DNA of 64,000 bases from CAVZCC01 sp963773765 (GCA_963773765.1 CAVZCC010000005.1:682001-746000), one strand, 5' to 3'. Shown: positions 40,105-51,402, counted from the first letter of the stretch. The notes: generated by a model not told the origin, from the letters alone. A program made the numbers and translations.

Positions 40105-41241
40105 TCACACCTCCAGGTGCGAGCGGGGTGATTCCCCTCCCGCCGCCGCGAAGGCTTCCAGGGCGGCACGTTCGTCGTCGGTCAGCTCGGCCGGCACGTC
40201 GATCTCCATGGTGACCAGGAGGTCGCCACGCGTCTTGGGGGTGGAGACACCCCGGCCCCGCACCCGGAAGGTGCGGCCGCTGCGGGTCCCGGCAGGCACC
40301 CGGATGGTGACGGGGTCACCCTCCAGGGTGGGCACGGCCACGTCCGCCCCGAGCGCGGCCTCCGGGAAGGTCATGGGGACCATGACGGTGAGGTTGTCGC
40401 CGTCCCGTCCGAACAACGGGTGGGGCTCCACCTGGACGCGGACGTACAGGTCTCCGTCGGGGCCCCCGTTGGCGCCGGCGCCCCCGCGCCCCTTGACCCG
40501 GATGCGCTGTCCGTCGCGCACCCCCTGGGGGATGCGGACCTTGACCTGGCGGGGCCGGCGGACCGACCCCAGCCCGGCGCAGGTGGGGCAGGGCGTCTCG
40601 ATGACCCGGCCCCGGCCACCGCAGGACGGGCAGGGGCGGCTGAAGGAGAAGAAGCCCTGGTCCTCCTCGATGGCACCACTCCCACCGCAGTCGGGACAGG
40701 GCCGGGGGGAGGTGCCGGCGGCCGCGCCGCTGCCGAAGCAGTCCGGGCAGCGAACGTCGGACACCACGTTGACGGTGGTGGTGGCACCGCGGGCGGCGTC
40801 CTCGAACGGCATGGTGAGGGTGGCCTCGATGTCGGTCCCCCGTCGGGGGCCGCTCGGGGCGGACTGCGGAGCGCCGGCCCGGCCGCGGGTGAACAGGTTG
40901 CCGATCAGGTCCGAGAGGTCCCCGGCGTCGAAGCGCACACCCTGGCCCTCGCCGCCGAACCCCCCGAAGCCGCCCGGTCCACCGGGCCCGCCGGCCATGG
41001 GGCCGAGACGGCGGACCTCGTCGTACTGCTCGCGCTTCTCCGGGTCGCCGATGACCTCGTAGGCGGCGGACACCTCCTTGAACCGCTCCTCCGCCGCCTT
41101 GTCCCCGGGGTTGGCGTCCGGGTGCAGCTGGCGGGCCAGCTTCCGGTACGCCTTGGTGACCTCCTTGGGCGTTGCCGTCTCCGGCACCCCGAGGACGGAG
41201 TAGTAGTTCTTCTCGAACCACTCACGCTGGGCGGTGGACAT
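40105..41241 (-). CDS. dnaJ: Co-chaperone DnaJ
   Basis: 378 residues, type I Hsp40. J-domain with LHPDANPGD (HPD), a Gly/Phe-rich linker, four zinc-finger repeats CPDCFGSG, CPDCGGSG, CPSCGGRG and CPTCAGLG (about 145-205), and the C-terminal substrate domain. Twelve bases behind grpE. Confidence 0.96.
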   Translation of the reverse strand: MSTAQREWFEKNYYSVLGVPETATPKEVTKAYRKLARQLHPDANPGDKAAEERFKEVSAAYEVIGDPEKREQYDEVRRLGPMAGGPGGPGGFGGFGGEGQGVRFDAGDLSDLIGNLFTRGRAGAPQSAPSGPRRGTDIEATLTMPFEDAARGATTTVNVVSDVRCPDCFGSGAAAGTSPRPCPDCGGSGAIEEDQGFFSFSRPCPSCGGRGRVIETPCPTCAGLGSVRRPRQVKVRIPQGVRDGQRIRVKGRGGAGANGGPDGDLYVRVQVEPHPLFGRDGDNLTVMVPMTFPEAALGADVAVPTLEGDPVTIRVPAGTRSGRTFRVRGRGVSTPKTRGDLLVTMEIDVPAELTDDERAALEAFAAAGGESPRSHLEV

Positions 41242-41253
41242 GGGCGGACCCCG

Positions 41254-41855
41254 TCAGCCCTTGACCTTGACCATGGCCGGTCGGACCACGCGCTGGTTCC
41301 ACACGTAGCCGGCCCGCAGGACCTCCACCACGACGGCCTCGCCGTCGCCCTCCTCGTGCATGACGGCCTCGTGCACGTTCGGGTCGAACTCCACCCCGGA
41401 CGCGTCCACCCGGGCCAGGCCCTGCTTCTCCAGGGTGGCGGCCAGCTGGATCTGCACCGGGGCGACGTCGTCGTGGCCCTGGGCCAGGGCGGCATCGCAG
41501 GCGTCCAGCACCGGAAGCAGCTCCCGGACCAGGTCCAGCGCGGCCTGGGCCCGTTGCTCGGCCCGCTGGGTCTCCACCCGCCGCTTGTAGTTCTCGAAGT
41601 CGGCCTGCACCCGCTGGACCAGGTCGCGCAGCTCGTCGCGCTCCACCTGGAGCCGCTGGGCCACGTCGACGGCCTCGGCCACCGCCTCCTCCGCGGTCTG
41701 GCCCAGTTCGTCCGCGTTGCGGACGGTCCGGTCCAGGTCGTCGCGCAGGCGGGCGGCCGCGGCGTCGGTGGAGAGGTCGTCGGTGGGATCGTCGTCGACG
41801 ATCTCACCGACGGCCACGTCGTCGTCCGGGCCGACGGGGGCGTCGTCGGTCCCGC

Positions 41856-41859
<4 letters not shown>
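41254..41859 (-). CDS. grpE: Nucleotide exchange factor GrpE
   Basis: 201 residues. Acidic N-terminus, long coiled coil (about 40-110; VQADFENYKRRVETQ), then the beta domain ending VWNQRVVRPAMVKV. GTG 41859 overlaps the dnaK stop. Confidence 0.95.
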
Positions 41860-43733
<1,874 letters not shown>

Positions 43734-43855
43734 GGGACTCTCTTCCTTCTGACCCGCACGGGTCCGGACGCTGCTGTTGGGGGGGGGTTCGAAACACCCG
43801 AGTGACCGCATCGTACGGGGGTTCCCGGCGCGACCGTCAGTCGGTGACTCCCGAC

Positions 43856-43887
43856 AGTGTAGCAAAGTTGAGTGTCCCCTTGTCAGG
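43856..43887 (-). promoter_or_regulatory. dnaK promoter with HAIR-like HspR site
   Basis: Minus strand: -35-like CTGACA (43881-43886), 19-nt spacer, -10 TACACT (43856-43861). Within it the plus strand reads GTTGAGT-N7-TGTCAGG (43867-43887), matching HAIR at 6/7 in one half and 4/7 in the other. About 120 nt leader to dnaK. Confidence 0.55.
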
Positions 43888-43929
43888 AACACTCCCTCGA
43901 CGGCTCGCGTTGCTGGCAGGCCGCTCAGG

Positions 43930-44928
43930 TCAGGGGGTGAAGCTGCCCTCGGAGCGGCGGGCGGGCACCGGCAGCCGGACCGCGGCCCGCCGGGCCAGCG
44001 CGTACCCGGAGCGGACCGCGGCATAGCCGCGGTCCCCGGCGGCACGCAGGGCGGTGGCGGCCAGGCCGACCCGCCAGTACTCCACCGAGCGCCGGACCTC
44101 GGGGGCGTGGCGTGCCGCGGAGCGGCGGTAGCCCAGCGCCGCGTCCGGATCCTGGTTGTCGTTCAGGCTCTGCCACGCGAGCACCAGTTCGGTCCGGGCC
44201 GTGGCCAGGGACCGCAGTGCCAGCCGGTCGTCGTCCACGCCGTCGAACACGGTGTCCAGGAAGTGGCGGTAGGCCGCCTCCAGCGACGCCACGTCCGACG
44301 AGGAGTTGCGGTCGTGGAGCCGGTGGTGGACCAGGACGTCGGACACCACCGCCACGCGGTGCCCGGCCGCGATCCGCACCCAGAGCTCCCAGTCCTCCAC
44401 GTCGATCGGGAAGCGGTCACGGTTGACCGCGAACCCGCCCAGGTCCACCAGCACGGCCCGCGGGACGGCCACCGCCGATGCCGGCACCGGGTTCCGGATG
44501 ACGAACTGCTCCCAGACGTCGCCCTCCCAGGTGGAGATGTAGACCCGGCCGTTGGGCCGGCCGGCGGCGTCGATCACGTCCCATCCGCCGTAGGCCAGGC
44601 CGAGGGAGGGCTCACGGTCGAAGCACGCCACCAGGCGTTCCAGGGCGTCGGGGACCCACAGGTCGTCGCTGTCGAGGAAGACCACCAGCTCGCCCCGGGC
44701 CGAGTCGATGCCCAGGTTGCGGGCCGCGGACACCCCGGCGTTGTCCTGGCGGACCACCCGCACGCGGGGGTCGTCCACCGTGGCGGCCCACCCGGCCAGG
44801 TCGTCGGTGCCCCCGTCGTCGACCAGGACCAACTCGAAGTCCCCGAAGGTCTGGGCCAGCACGGAGTCCACCGTGGCCGGCAGGAAGTCCAGCGAGTTGT
44901 AACAGGGGATGACGACCGAGGCCCGCAC
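43930..44928 (-). CDS. GT2-family glycosyltransferase
   Basis: 332 residues. GT-A fold: ASVVIPCYNSLDFLPATVDS, ELVLVDDGGTDD, QDNAGVSAARNLGID, and the metal-binding LDSDDLW. Acceptor part VEDWELWVRIAAGH. No membrane segment. GTG 44928 is 8 nt behind TACACT. Product unknown, probably cell-surface glycan. Confidence 0.88.
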   Translation of the reverse strand: MRASVVIPCYNSLDFLPATVDSVLAQTFGDFELVLVDDGGTDDLAGWAATVDDPRVRVVRQDNAGVSAARNLGIDSARGELVVFLDSDDLWVPDALERLVACFDREPSLGLAYGGWDVIDAAGRPNGRVYISTWEGDVWEQFVIRNPVPASAVAVPRAVLVDLGGFAVNRDRFPIDVEDWELWVRIAAGHRVAVVSDVLVHHRLHDRNSSSDVASLEAAYRHFLDTVFDGVDDDRLALRSLATARTELVLAWQSLNDNQDPDAALGYRRSAARHAPEVRRSVEYWRVGLAATALRAAGDRGYAAVRSGYALARRAAVRLPVPARRSEGSFTP

Positions 44929-44936
44929 GACCGGCC

Positions 44937-44942
44937 AGTGTA
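44937..44942 (-). promoter_or_regulatory. -10 box of the GT2 gene (leaderless pattern)
   Basis: TACACT on the minus strand, 8 nt before GTG 44928. Confidence 0.5.
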
Positions 44943-45037
44943 CCGACGGGCCCTTTCTCCCCCGACGGGGCCGTTTGTCCCGGGGCGCGGGGGTGGGGCA
45001 GCATCGCAGCACCGACAGTCGGCGACCGGGAGGTCTC

Positions 45038-45799
45038 ATGCATCGGCTCGTGCTGCTCCGCCACGGCGAGAGCGAGTGGAACAAGTTGAACCTGTTCACC
45101 GGCTGGTACGACTGCGACCTGACCGAGGCCGGCCGGGCCGAGGCCGCTGCGGCCGGCACGATGATGGCCGACGCCGGCTTCCACCCCGACGTGCTGCACA
45201 CCTCGGTCCAGTTGCGGGCCATCCGCACCGCCAACCTGGCCCTGGACGAGATGGCCCGGCTGTGGGTGCCGGTCCGGAGGAACTGGCGGCTCAACGAGCG
45301 CCACTACGGCGACCTCACGGGCAAGAACAAGAAGGAGACCGCCGAGCAGTTCGGTGAGGACAAGGTGAAGGTCTGGCGCCGCAGCTACGACATCCCGCCC
45401 CCGCCGATCAGCGCCGGGAACGAGTTCAACCCCAACGACGACGACCGCTACGCCCACCTGCCCCCGGAGGTGGTGCCGCAGTCCGAGTGCCTCAAGGACG
45501 TGGTGGAGCGGATGCTCCCCTACTGGTACGACGCCATCGTGCCGGACCTGTCCGCGGGCCGGGCGGTGCTGGTGGTGGCCCACGGGAACTCGCTGCGGGC
45601 CCTGGTCAAGCACCTGCAGGGCATCTCCGACGAGGACATCCCGCAACTGAACATCCCCACCGGCATCCCGCTCCTGTACGAGTTGGACGAGCACTTCCGG
45701 CCGCTGGACGACCGGCCGGTGGACGAGCGCTACCTGGCCGACGCCGACGCGGTGCGGGCCGCGGCCGACGCCGTCGCGAAGCAGGCATCGGCCGGATAG
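45038..45799 (+). CDS. gpmA: 2,3-bisphosphoglycerate-dependent phosphoglycerate mutase
   Basis: 253 residues, glycolytic enzyme. LVLLRHGESEWNKLNLFTGW with the phosphorylated His, ALDEM...LNERHYGDLTGKNK, and the second His in VVAHGNSLRALVKHLQGI. ATG 45038 behind GGGAGGT. Divergent from GT2. Confidence 0.96.
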   Translation: MHRLVLLRHGESEWNKLNLFTGWYDCDLTEAGRAEAAAAGTMMADAGFHPDVLHTSVQLRAIRTANLALDEMARLWVPVRRNWRLNERHYGDLTGKNKKETAEQFGEDKVKVWRRSYDIPPPPISAGNEFNPNDDDRYAHLPPEVVPQSECLKDVVERMLPYWYDAIVPDLSAGRAVLVVAHGNSLRALVKHLQGISDEDIPQLNIPTGIPLLYELDEHFRPLDDRPVDERYLADADAVRAAADAVAKQASAG

Positions 45800-45863
45800 A
45801 CGCCAGCACCGTCGCGACGCGGGCGTCGGCCGGACAGGCCGGATGGACGGCCGACCGGACGGA

Positions 45864-46667
45864 TCAGCCGGCGTGCATGGCGGTGGCCTCGGCCCGGGTG
45901 AGGTCGATGACCGATCCCGCCGGCGAGTCAAGGCCCACGCGGTCCTCCACCTCCGCCCACAGCCGGCGGTAGGCGACCGCGGCCAGGTTCCGGGGGGAGG
46001 CGAGGACGGCGGGGATCTGCTCCATCCCCATGCGTTCCACCGCGGCAGACACCGGCACCGCCGTCAGCCCGAACCGACGGTCGCTGCGGATCTGCGCCAC
46101 CACCTGCCGGTGCAGGACCTTGCGGTCGTCCAGCATGGACAGGAACGCCAGCACGGGCAGGCCGGGCCGGTGGGAGGAGACGAACTCCTCCAGTTGGTCC
46201 AGGCTCCGCACGGCCAGCGGCGCCGGGATCACGGGCGCCAGGATCAGGTCCGAGGCGGAGACCACCGACTCGGTCACGACGCCCAGGCCCGGGGCGCAGT
46301 CCAGGATGACCACGTCGTAGGAGCTCTCGAGGGGCCGGATCAGCTTGCGCAGGACCCGTTCGGGCCAGCGGCGGGTCGACAGGATGGTGTCCACCACCCG
46401 GAACGACGGGTCCGCTGGCAGCAGGTCCAGGCGGACGTAGTCGGTGGAGCGGACGAAGGCGTCCAGGTCCCGCTTGCCTCCCAGCAGCCGGCTGGCCCCG
46501 CCCTTGAGGCGGGCCCGGGCCCGGTAGCAGTGCGTCGCCGCCCCCTGCGGGTCCAGGTCCCACAGCAGCGTCCGGTACCCGGCCGCGGCCGAGAGCATCG
46601 CCAGATTGACCGCAGTGGCGGTCTTTCCCACACCGCCCTTGGCCCCAGCCACGGCGACGACCCTCAT
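45864..46667 (-). CDS. Orphan ParA/MinD-like ATPase
   Basis: 267 residues. Deviant Walker A GAKGGVGKTATAVNLA, Walker A' LLWDLDPQGAATH, Walker B VVILDCAPGLG. No ParB, parS or MinE neighbour, so the partner is unknown; such orphans often position protein or glycan machinery. ATG 46667 follows GGAGGAG. Divergent from the cNMP-binding gene. Confidence 0.88.
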   Translation of the reverse strand: MRVVAVAGAKGGVGKTATAVNLAMLSAAAGYRTLLWDLDPQGAATHCYRARARLKGGASRLLGGKRDLDAFVRSTDYVRLDLLPADPSFRVVDTILSTRRWPERVLRKLIRPLESSYDVVILDCAPGLGVVTESVVSASDLILAPVIPAPLAVRSLDQLEEFVSSHRPGLPVLAFLSMLDDRKVLHRQVVAQIRSDRRFGLTAVPVSAAVERMGMEQIPAVLASPRNLAAVAYRRLWAEVEDRVGLDSPAGSVIDLTRAEATAMHAG

Positions 46668-46824
46668 GTGCAACTCCTCCGTGCGGCACGGCCGGTCGAC
46701 CGGCCCGCTCGCGTCGCCCCATTCAAGCCCACCGGCACGCGGCGCGCCCGCACCGGCCCGGGTACGGGCAGGGGCGGACCGGGGCCACCCCGACGTGAAC
46801 CCGGCGCCCCCGTGGCCGTGGCCG

Positions 46825-46830
46825 TAGCAT
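46825..46830 (+). promoter_or_regulatory. -10 box of the cNMP-binding gene (leaderless pattern)
   Basis: TAGCAT, 8 nt before GTG 46839. Confidence 0.5.
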
Positions 46831-46838
46831 CCTCCAGC

Positions 46839-47258
46839 GTGTCGAACCTGACCGACCACCTCACCCGCATCCCCCTGTTCTCGGGGTGTTCCCGCAAGGA
46901 CCTCCAGCGGCTGGCACGGGCCGCCGACGAGCTGACGATCCCGGCCGGCACCCAGCTCACCCGCGAGGGCGACGTGGGCCGGGAGGCGTTCGTCATCCTG
47001 GCCGGGGAGGCCGAGGTCACCCGCGCCGACCGGGTGCTGGCCACCCTGTCGCAGGGCGACCACGTGGGCGAGCTGTCGCTCCTGGACGGGGGCCCCCGGA
47101 CCGCCACCGTCACCGCGACCACGGAACTGCAGGTCCTGGTGCTGAGCACGGCCGCCTTCAACGGCGTGCTGGACGAGATCCCGACGCTGGCCCACAAGCT
47201 GCTGGTGTCGCTGGCCCACCGCCTGCGCGCGGCGGAGTCCGTCACCCACGAGCACTGA
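46839..47258 (+). CDS. Stand-alone cyclic-nucleotide-binding domain protein
   Basis: 139 residues: a single CAP-type domain (IPLFSGCSRKDLQRLARAAD, EGDVGREAFVILAGEAEV, the phosphate cassette GELSLLDGGPRTATVTATT). There is no DNA-binding domain, so it is not a CRP regulator; it may modulate a partner protein. Directly upstream of etfD, possibly co-regulated. Confidence 0.85.
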   Translation: MSNLTDHLTRIPLFSGCSRKDLQRLARAADELTIPAGTQLTREGDVGREAFVILAGEAEVTRADRVLATLSQGDHVGELSLLDGGPRTATVTATTELQVLVLSTAAFNGVLDEIPTLAHKLLVSLAHRLRAAESVTHEH

Positions 47259-47324
47259 CGCACCCACGAGCACTGACCGACCCCGGGACCGTCGCAGACT
47301 TCACCCCACAAGGAGCGGTCGCGG

Positions 47325-47330
47325 TAGGTT
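47325..47330 (+). promoter_or_regulatory. -10 box of etfD
   Basis: TAGGTT, 10 nt before ATG 47341. Confidence 0.4.
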
Positions 47331-47340
47331 TCGTGGCGCT

Positions 47341-49612
47341 ATGAGCGCCACCGAGACCACCCACGAGACCGACTCGGACGAGACCGCACCGGTCCCCGGA
47401 CCGAAGCGGCTGCAACCGCACCAGATCGCCGTCGTGATCGGCATCGCGATCGCCGCCATCGTGGTGGTCAGCGGCATCGCGGCCACCACGCTGCAGTGGC
47501 ACGACGAGAGCGAGGTCCAGCGCGAGGTGTTCGGGGGCATCCCCTCCGGGCTCAAGCTGGCCTTCTACGTGGTCATCCCGATCATGTTCATCATCGGCGC
47601 GGTCATGTTCTCCAACCGCATGAAGAACTGGGAGCGGGGCGGCCCGGACCGGCGCAACATCACGCCCAAGGAACGCCAAGAAGCGCATGGAGAAGCTGCG
47701 GTCCGGCCTCTACATGCAGACCCTCATGCGGGACCCGGCCGCCGGGATCATGCACTCCATGATCTACTTCGGCTTCCTGGTGCTGCTGGCCGTCACCACC
47801 ATCCTGGAGATCAACCACCAGCTCCCGGAGGCGGCCAAGTTCCTCAACGGCAAGGTGTACCAGGGGTTCGCGTTCGTCGGGGACCTGGGCGGCATCGTGT
47901 TCCTGGGCGGCGTCACGTGGGCCATCGTCCGGCGCTACATCCAGCGGCCCTACCGCATCCGGATCAAGTCCAAGCCCGAGCACGCCGTCATCCTGGCCAC
48001 CCTGTTCCTCATCGGTGTCACCGGGTTCCTGGCCGAGATGTTCCGCATCGCGGAGGAGGGCACGCCCGCCTTCGAGAAGTGGAGCTTCATCGGCTACCCG
48101 CTGGCCACGCTGGTGGACGGCATGTCCGGCCTGGAGACCTGGCACCAGGCCACCTGGGTGCTGCACGTGCTGACCTTCATCGCCTTCCTGATCATCCTGC
48201 CGGTGACCATGCTGCGGCACATCTTCACCTCGCCGCTCAACATGTACCTGTCGGAGAAGGACCGCCCCAAGGGCGCCATGAAGGCCATGCCCAACCTGAT
48301 GGAGACGGAGCTGGAGAGCTTCGGCGCCTACAAGGTGGAGGACTTCACCTGGAAGCAGCTGCTGGACACCGACGCCTGCACCATGTGCGGCCGGTGCACC
48401 TCGGTCTGTCCCGCCCACGCCACCGGCAAGCCGCTGGACCCCCGGGAGATCGTGCTCAAGACCGGTGAGGTCATGGCCGCCACCGGCAACCCCGTGGTGT
48501 CGCCCCCCATCGGCGTCGACGGCGAGATCACCATCGACGCCGACACGCTGTTCGAGCGCATCACGCCGGAGGAGGTGTGGGCCTGCACGTCGTGCAAGGC
48601 CTGCGACGAGAACTGCCCGGTCAACATCGAGATCCTGGACAAGATCCTGGACATGCGGCGCTACCTCACGCTGATGGAGTCGGACTTCCCCACCGAGTTG
48701 GGCAACGCCTTCCGGGCCATGGAGAACTCCGGCAACCCGTGGGGCATGAGCCAGTCCGAGCGGGCCGACTGGGCCAAGGACCTCGACGGCATCGAGATCA
48801 TCGACGGCGGCGACCCGTTCACCGCCGAGTACCTCTACTGGGTCGGCTGCGCCGGGTCCTTCGACGACAAGAACCGCAAGGTCACCCAGTCCATGGCCAA
48901 GCTCCTGCAGCGCAGCCAGATCAGCTTCGCCATCCTGGGCCCGGCGGAGAACTGCACCGGCGACCCGGCCCGCCGCTCCGGCAACGAGTACATCTTCCAG
49001 ATGCTGGCCATGCAGAACATCGAGACCCTCGACGGCATGGGCGTGCGCAAGATCATCACGCAGTGCCCCCACTGCTTCAACACCCTGAAGAACGAGTACC
49101 CGCAGCTCGGTGGCACCTACGAGGTGGTGCACCACAGCCAGTTCCTGGAGGAGCTGATCGATTCCGGCCGCCTGGACCTGGCCGGCGCCAAGCTGGAGGA
49201 GCGGGTCGTGTACCACGACTCCTGCTACCTGGGCCGCCACAACGACATCTACCTGGCCCCCCGCAACGTGATCGGCCGCCTGGCCGGCATCGAGGTGGTG
49301 GAGGCCGGACGCAACGGCACCAAGGGCATGTGCTGCGGCGCCGGCGGCGCCCGGATGTGGATGGAGGAGCACACCGGCAAGCAGGTCAACGTGGAGCGGT
49401 CCCAGGAGCTGATCGCCACCGGGGCCACCCGCATCGCCACCGCCTGTCCGTTCTGCTACGTGATGATCGACGACGGCGTGAAGAGCCAGGGCGTGGAGGA
49501 GGACCAGATCAAGGTCGGCGACCTGGCCATGCACCTCCTGGAGGCCATCGAGAACGCCGATCCCGTGGCCCAACCCCCGATCGCCGACGCCGTCGCCGCC
49601 AGCGAGGGCTGA
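47341..49612 (+). CDS. etfD: Membrane Fe-S oxidoreductase, EtfD-like
   Basis: About 756 residues after removing one extra G near 47673 (TPK-NAKKRMEKL). Five to six membrane helices form a cytochrome b/NarI-like part (to about residue 310), followed by two 4Fe-4S motifs CTMCGRCTSVCP and CTSCKACDENCP, and two CCG domains (GCAGSFDD...ENCTGDPARR...CPHCFNTL; HDSCYLGRHNDIY...CCGAGGARMW...CPFCYVM). The layout matches mycobacterial Rv0338c (EtfD), which passes electrons from EtfAB of fatty-acid oxidation to the quinone pool. No etfAB in the window. Confidence 0.88.
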
Positions 49613-49650
49613 CGGCCGGACACGCAGCACCCGAGGGGAAGGCGGGGAAC

Positions 49651-50073
49651 ATGGGCGGAGCGGGACGGGCGGCCCGGGTCGTGGTCGTGGACGACAAGCG
49701 GGACTCGGCCACCACCGTCGGGGCCGTGCTGGGCGCGGCCGGCTTCGAGGCGGCCTCCACGGCGGACACCACCTCCGCCATCGAGTCCGTCCTGCACGAG
49801 GGCGTCGACGTGGTCCTGGCCGCACACAGCTCCGGCGGTGCCACCCGGTCCGCGGAGGTGGTGCGGGAGATCCGCACACGGGTCGAGCCCGCGGTGCGGG
49901 ACGTGAGCGTGGTGGTCCTGGTCGACGACGCCGGCGGAGCGGACGCCGCCCTGGCCGCGGGAGCGGACTCGGTGCTCATCCGGCCCGTCGAGGCCGACCG
50001 GATCGTGGAGGCCGTGACGGAGGTGGCCGCCACCGCGCCGTCGGTCCGCGCCGCCCGCCGCCGATCGCGCTGA
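49651..50073 (+). CDS. Degenerate response-regulator receiver domain
   Basis: 140 residues. Receiver fold: VVVVDDKRDSATTVGAVLGAAGF with the acidic pair, but the phosphorylation strand reads VDVVLAAHSSGG with no Asp, and the conserved Lys is Arg in VLIRPVEADRI. So phosphoryl transfer is unlikely. No output domain. ATG 49651 behind a GGGGAAGGCGGGG tract, 39 bp after etfD. Confidence 0.72.
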   Translation: MGGAGRAARVVVVDDKRDSATTVGAVLGAAGFEAASTADTTSAIESVLHEGVDVVLAAHSSGGATRSAEVVREIRTRVEPAVRDVSVVVLVDDAGGADAALAAGADSVLIRPVEADRIVEAVTEVAATAPSVRAARRRSR

Positions 50074-50078
50074 GGGGT

Positions 50079-50098
50079 TCACCCCCCGGGCGGGGTGA
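50079..50098. terminator. Convergent hairpin terminator
   Basis: TCACCCC/GGGGTGA stem around CCGGGC between the convergent ends of the receiver gene (50073) and dcd (50106). Confidence 0.6.
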
Positions 50099-50105
50099 CG
50101 TGGGG

Positions 50106-50672
50106 TCAGGACTGGAAGTTCTTCCAGTACTGGCTGGGCGTGGGGCCGACCTGCCCTGCGTACTTGGAGCCCAGGCTGCCGGAGCCGTAGGGGTGCTCGG
50201 CCGGCCCGTCCATGCGCAGGAACGAGATCTGTCCGATCTTCATCCCCGGGTAGAGGGTGATCGGCAGTGTCGCCACATTGGACAGCTCCAGGGTGAGGTA
50301 CCCCTCGAAGCCGGCGTCCACGAACCCGGCGGTGGTGTGGATCAGCAGCCCGAGCCTCCCCAGCGAGCTCTTCCCCTCGATCCTGCCCACGATGTCGTCG
50401 GGAAGGCGGACGCGCTCCGCGGTGGACCCCAGCACGAACTCCCCGGGATGGAGGATGAAGGGCTGGTCCTCGGTGGCCCGCACCATCTCGGTCAGGTCGG
50501 TGGTGTCCTGCTTGACGTCGATCACGGGCCGGGTGTGGCTGCGGAAGACCAGGAAGCGGTCGTCCAGGCGGACGTCGATGGAACTGGGCTGGATCATGGC
50601 CGGGTCGAACGGCTCGACACCGATGCGACCGGCGGTGATCTCGGCGCGGATGGTCCGGTCGGAGAGGATCAC
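50106..50672 (-). CDS. dcd: dCTP deaminase (probably bifunctional dCTP deaminase/dUTPase)
   Basis: 188 residues. Makes dUMP for thymidylate synthesis. MILSDRTIRAEITAGRI, QPSSIDVRLDDRFLVF, VEGKSSLGRLGL-type nucleotide motif (RIEGKSSLGRLGLL), TTAGFVDAGFEGYLTLEL with the catalytic Glu. The actinobacterial enzyme usually also hydrolyses dUTP (family knowledge). GTG 50672 is 6 nt behind TACGGT. Confidence 0.95.
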   Translation of the reverse strand: MILSDRTIRAEITAGRIGVEPFDPAMIQPSSIDVRLDDRFLVFRSHTRPVIDVKQDTTDLTEMVRATEDQPFILHPGEFVLGSTAERVRLPDDIVGRIEGKSSLGRLGLLIHTTAGFVDAGFEGYLTLELSNVATLPITLYPGMKIGQISFLRMDGPAEHPYGSGSLGSKYAGQVGPTPSQYWKNFQS

Positions 50673-50678
50673 GGACGC

Positions 50679-50684
50679 ACCGTA
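50679..50684 (-). promoter_or_regulatory. -10 box of dcd (leaderless pattern)
   Basis: TACGGT on the minus strand, 6 nt before GTG 50672. Confidence 0.5.
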
Positions 50685-50715
50685 GCCGGGTGGGGAACGG
50701 GCGCAGGACGACGGC

Positions 50716-50721
50716 TACAGT
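50716..50721 (+). promoter_or_regulatory. -10 box of tRNA-Gly
   Basis: TACAGT, 29 nt before the tRNA 5' end. Confidence 0.45.
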
Positions 50722-50750
50722 GACCGTTCGTCGCCCTTCGGGGCGGCCTC

Positions 50751-50821
50751 GCGGGTGTAGTTCAATGGTAGAACATCAGCTTCCCAAGCTGAATACGGGA
50801 GTTCGATTCTCCTCACCCGCT
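50751..50821 (+). tRNA. tRNA-Gly (CCC)
   Basis: Acceptor GCGGGTG/CACCCGC, anticodon stem TCAGC/GCTGA around TTCCCAA (anticodon CCC), T-arm GGGAG-TTCGATT-CTCC. 71 nt, no encoded CCA. Its anticodon arm (50778-50793) is repeated exactly at 62375-62390. Confidence 0.96.
50778..50793 (+). repeat. Putative attachment core, left copy (inside tRNA-Gly)
   Basis: AGCTTCCCAAGCTGAA, the anticodon loop plus the inner parts of its stem. Identical 16-mer at 62375-62390 in direct orientation. Anticodon loops are a common target of tyrosine integrases. Confidence 0.55.
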
Positions 50822-50831
50822 CTGGTGCGAG

Positions 50832-50851
50832 ACCCCTGCTACCGCAGGGGT
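50832..50851 (+). terminator. Hairpin terminator of tRNA-Gly
   Basis: ACCCCTGC-TACC-GCAGGGGT followed by TTTCG, 10 bp after the tRNA. Confidence 0.75.
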
Positions 50852-51189
50852 TTCGTCGTTCCCGGGCGCCGTCACCATCGCCGCTGGATCGCCGGTATTG
50901 CACGGGCCGAAGCCGTGACCACTCTCGCGTGGCGCATTCGGGCCTCGCTGGCGTTCTGCCCCGAGGAGCCGGTTTCGCCTGCAGGACAGGGCGAAACCAG
51001 CTGACTTGACCGGCCCAATCTCGGAACACAGACGACCGCATCGGTCGTCTCAACTCCTAAGTTGGCAGTCTGGTGCCGGCTCGACACCTCGGGTGGATCG
51101 AAGCCGAGTCAGCCGACGGCGGTGTTGCTCATTGGGACTGGTGCCGGTGACGCAGGACATCAACGAGGCCGAGTGCGGTGAAGCCGGCA
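50852..51189. other. Gene-free stretch at the island's left edge with two inverted repeats
   Basis: No open frame here has a ribosome site or recognisable product. It holds GGTTTCGCC/GGCGAAACC (50971-50998, 10-nt loop) and the perfect hairpin AGACGACCG-CAT-CGGTCGTCT (51030-51050). The second could terminate the minus-strand gene that ends at 51190. Confidence 0.5.
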
Positions 51190-51402
51190 TCAGCAGCAAC
51201 ATCCATCGGCTCGTGGTCCGGCGCGCTCGAGTCCCAGCATGTCGATCGCCGCATCCTCGAGCGGGTCGATCATCTCGTGCGCGTTCCGGCGTGCCCAACG
51301 CATCGGGTGGCGGTTGCGCAGCACGCTCTGGGCCACGGCGATGATGACGGCGAGCAGGCCCAGAACTGCCAGCCGAAGGATCAGTCGTTCGTTCTGTGTC
51401 AT
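51190..51402 (-). CDS. Small single-pass membrane protein, unknown
   Basis: 70 residues. One N-terminal membrane helix (LILRLAVLGLLAVIIAVAQSVL), then a charged stretch with RWARRNAHEMIDPLEDAAIDMLG and a CCC tail. ATG 51402 is preceded by GAGGAGGTG at ideal spacing, the main reason to call it a gene. 76 bp after the SHOCT gene on the same strand. Not recognised. Confidence 0.6.
   Translation of the reverse strand: MTQNERLILRLAVLGLLAVIIAVAQSVLRNRHPMRWARRNAHEMIDPLEDAAIDMLGLERAGPRADGCCC

Noticed and set aside
47660..49879. A minus-strand open frame of about 740 codons opposite etfD
   Set aside because: Same reason: Val/Ala/Gly/His-rich shadow composition, and the plus strand carries the iron-sulfur motifs of EtfD.
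50079..50098. A sixth copy of the TCAYCC/GGRTGA motif near 50079
   Set aside because: The spacer is 8 and not 5, and the site lies between convergent genes, so it is a terminator hairpin.
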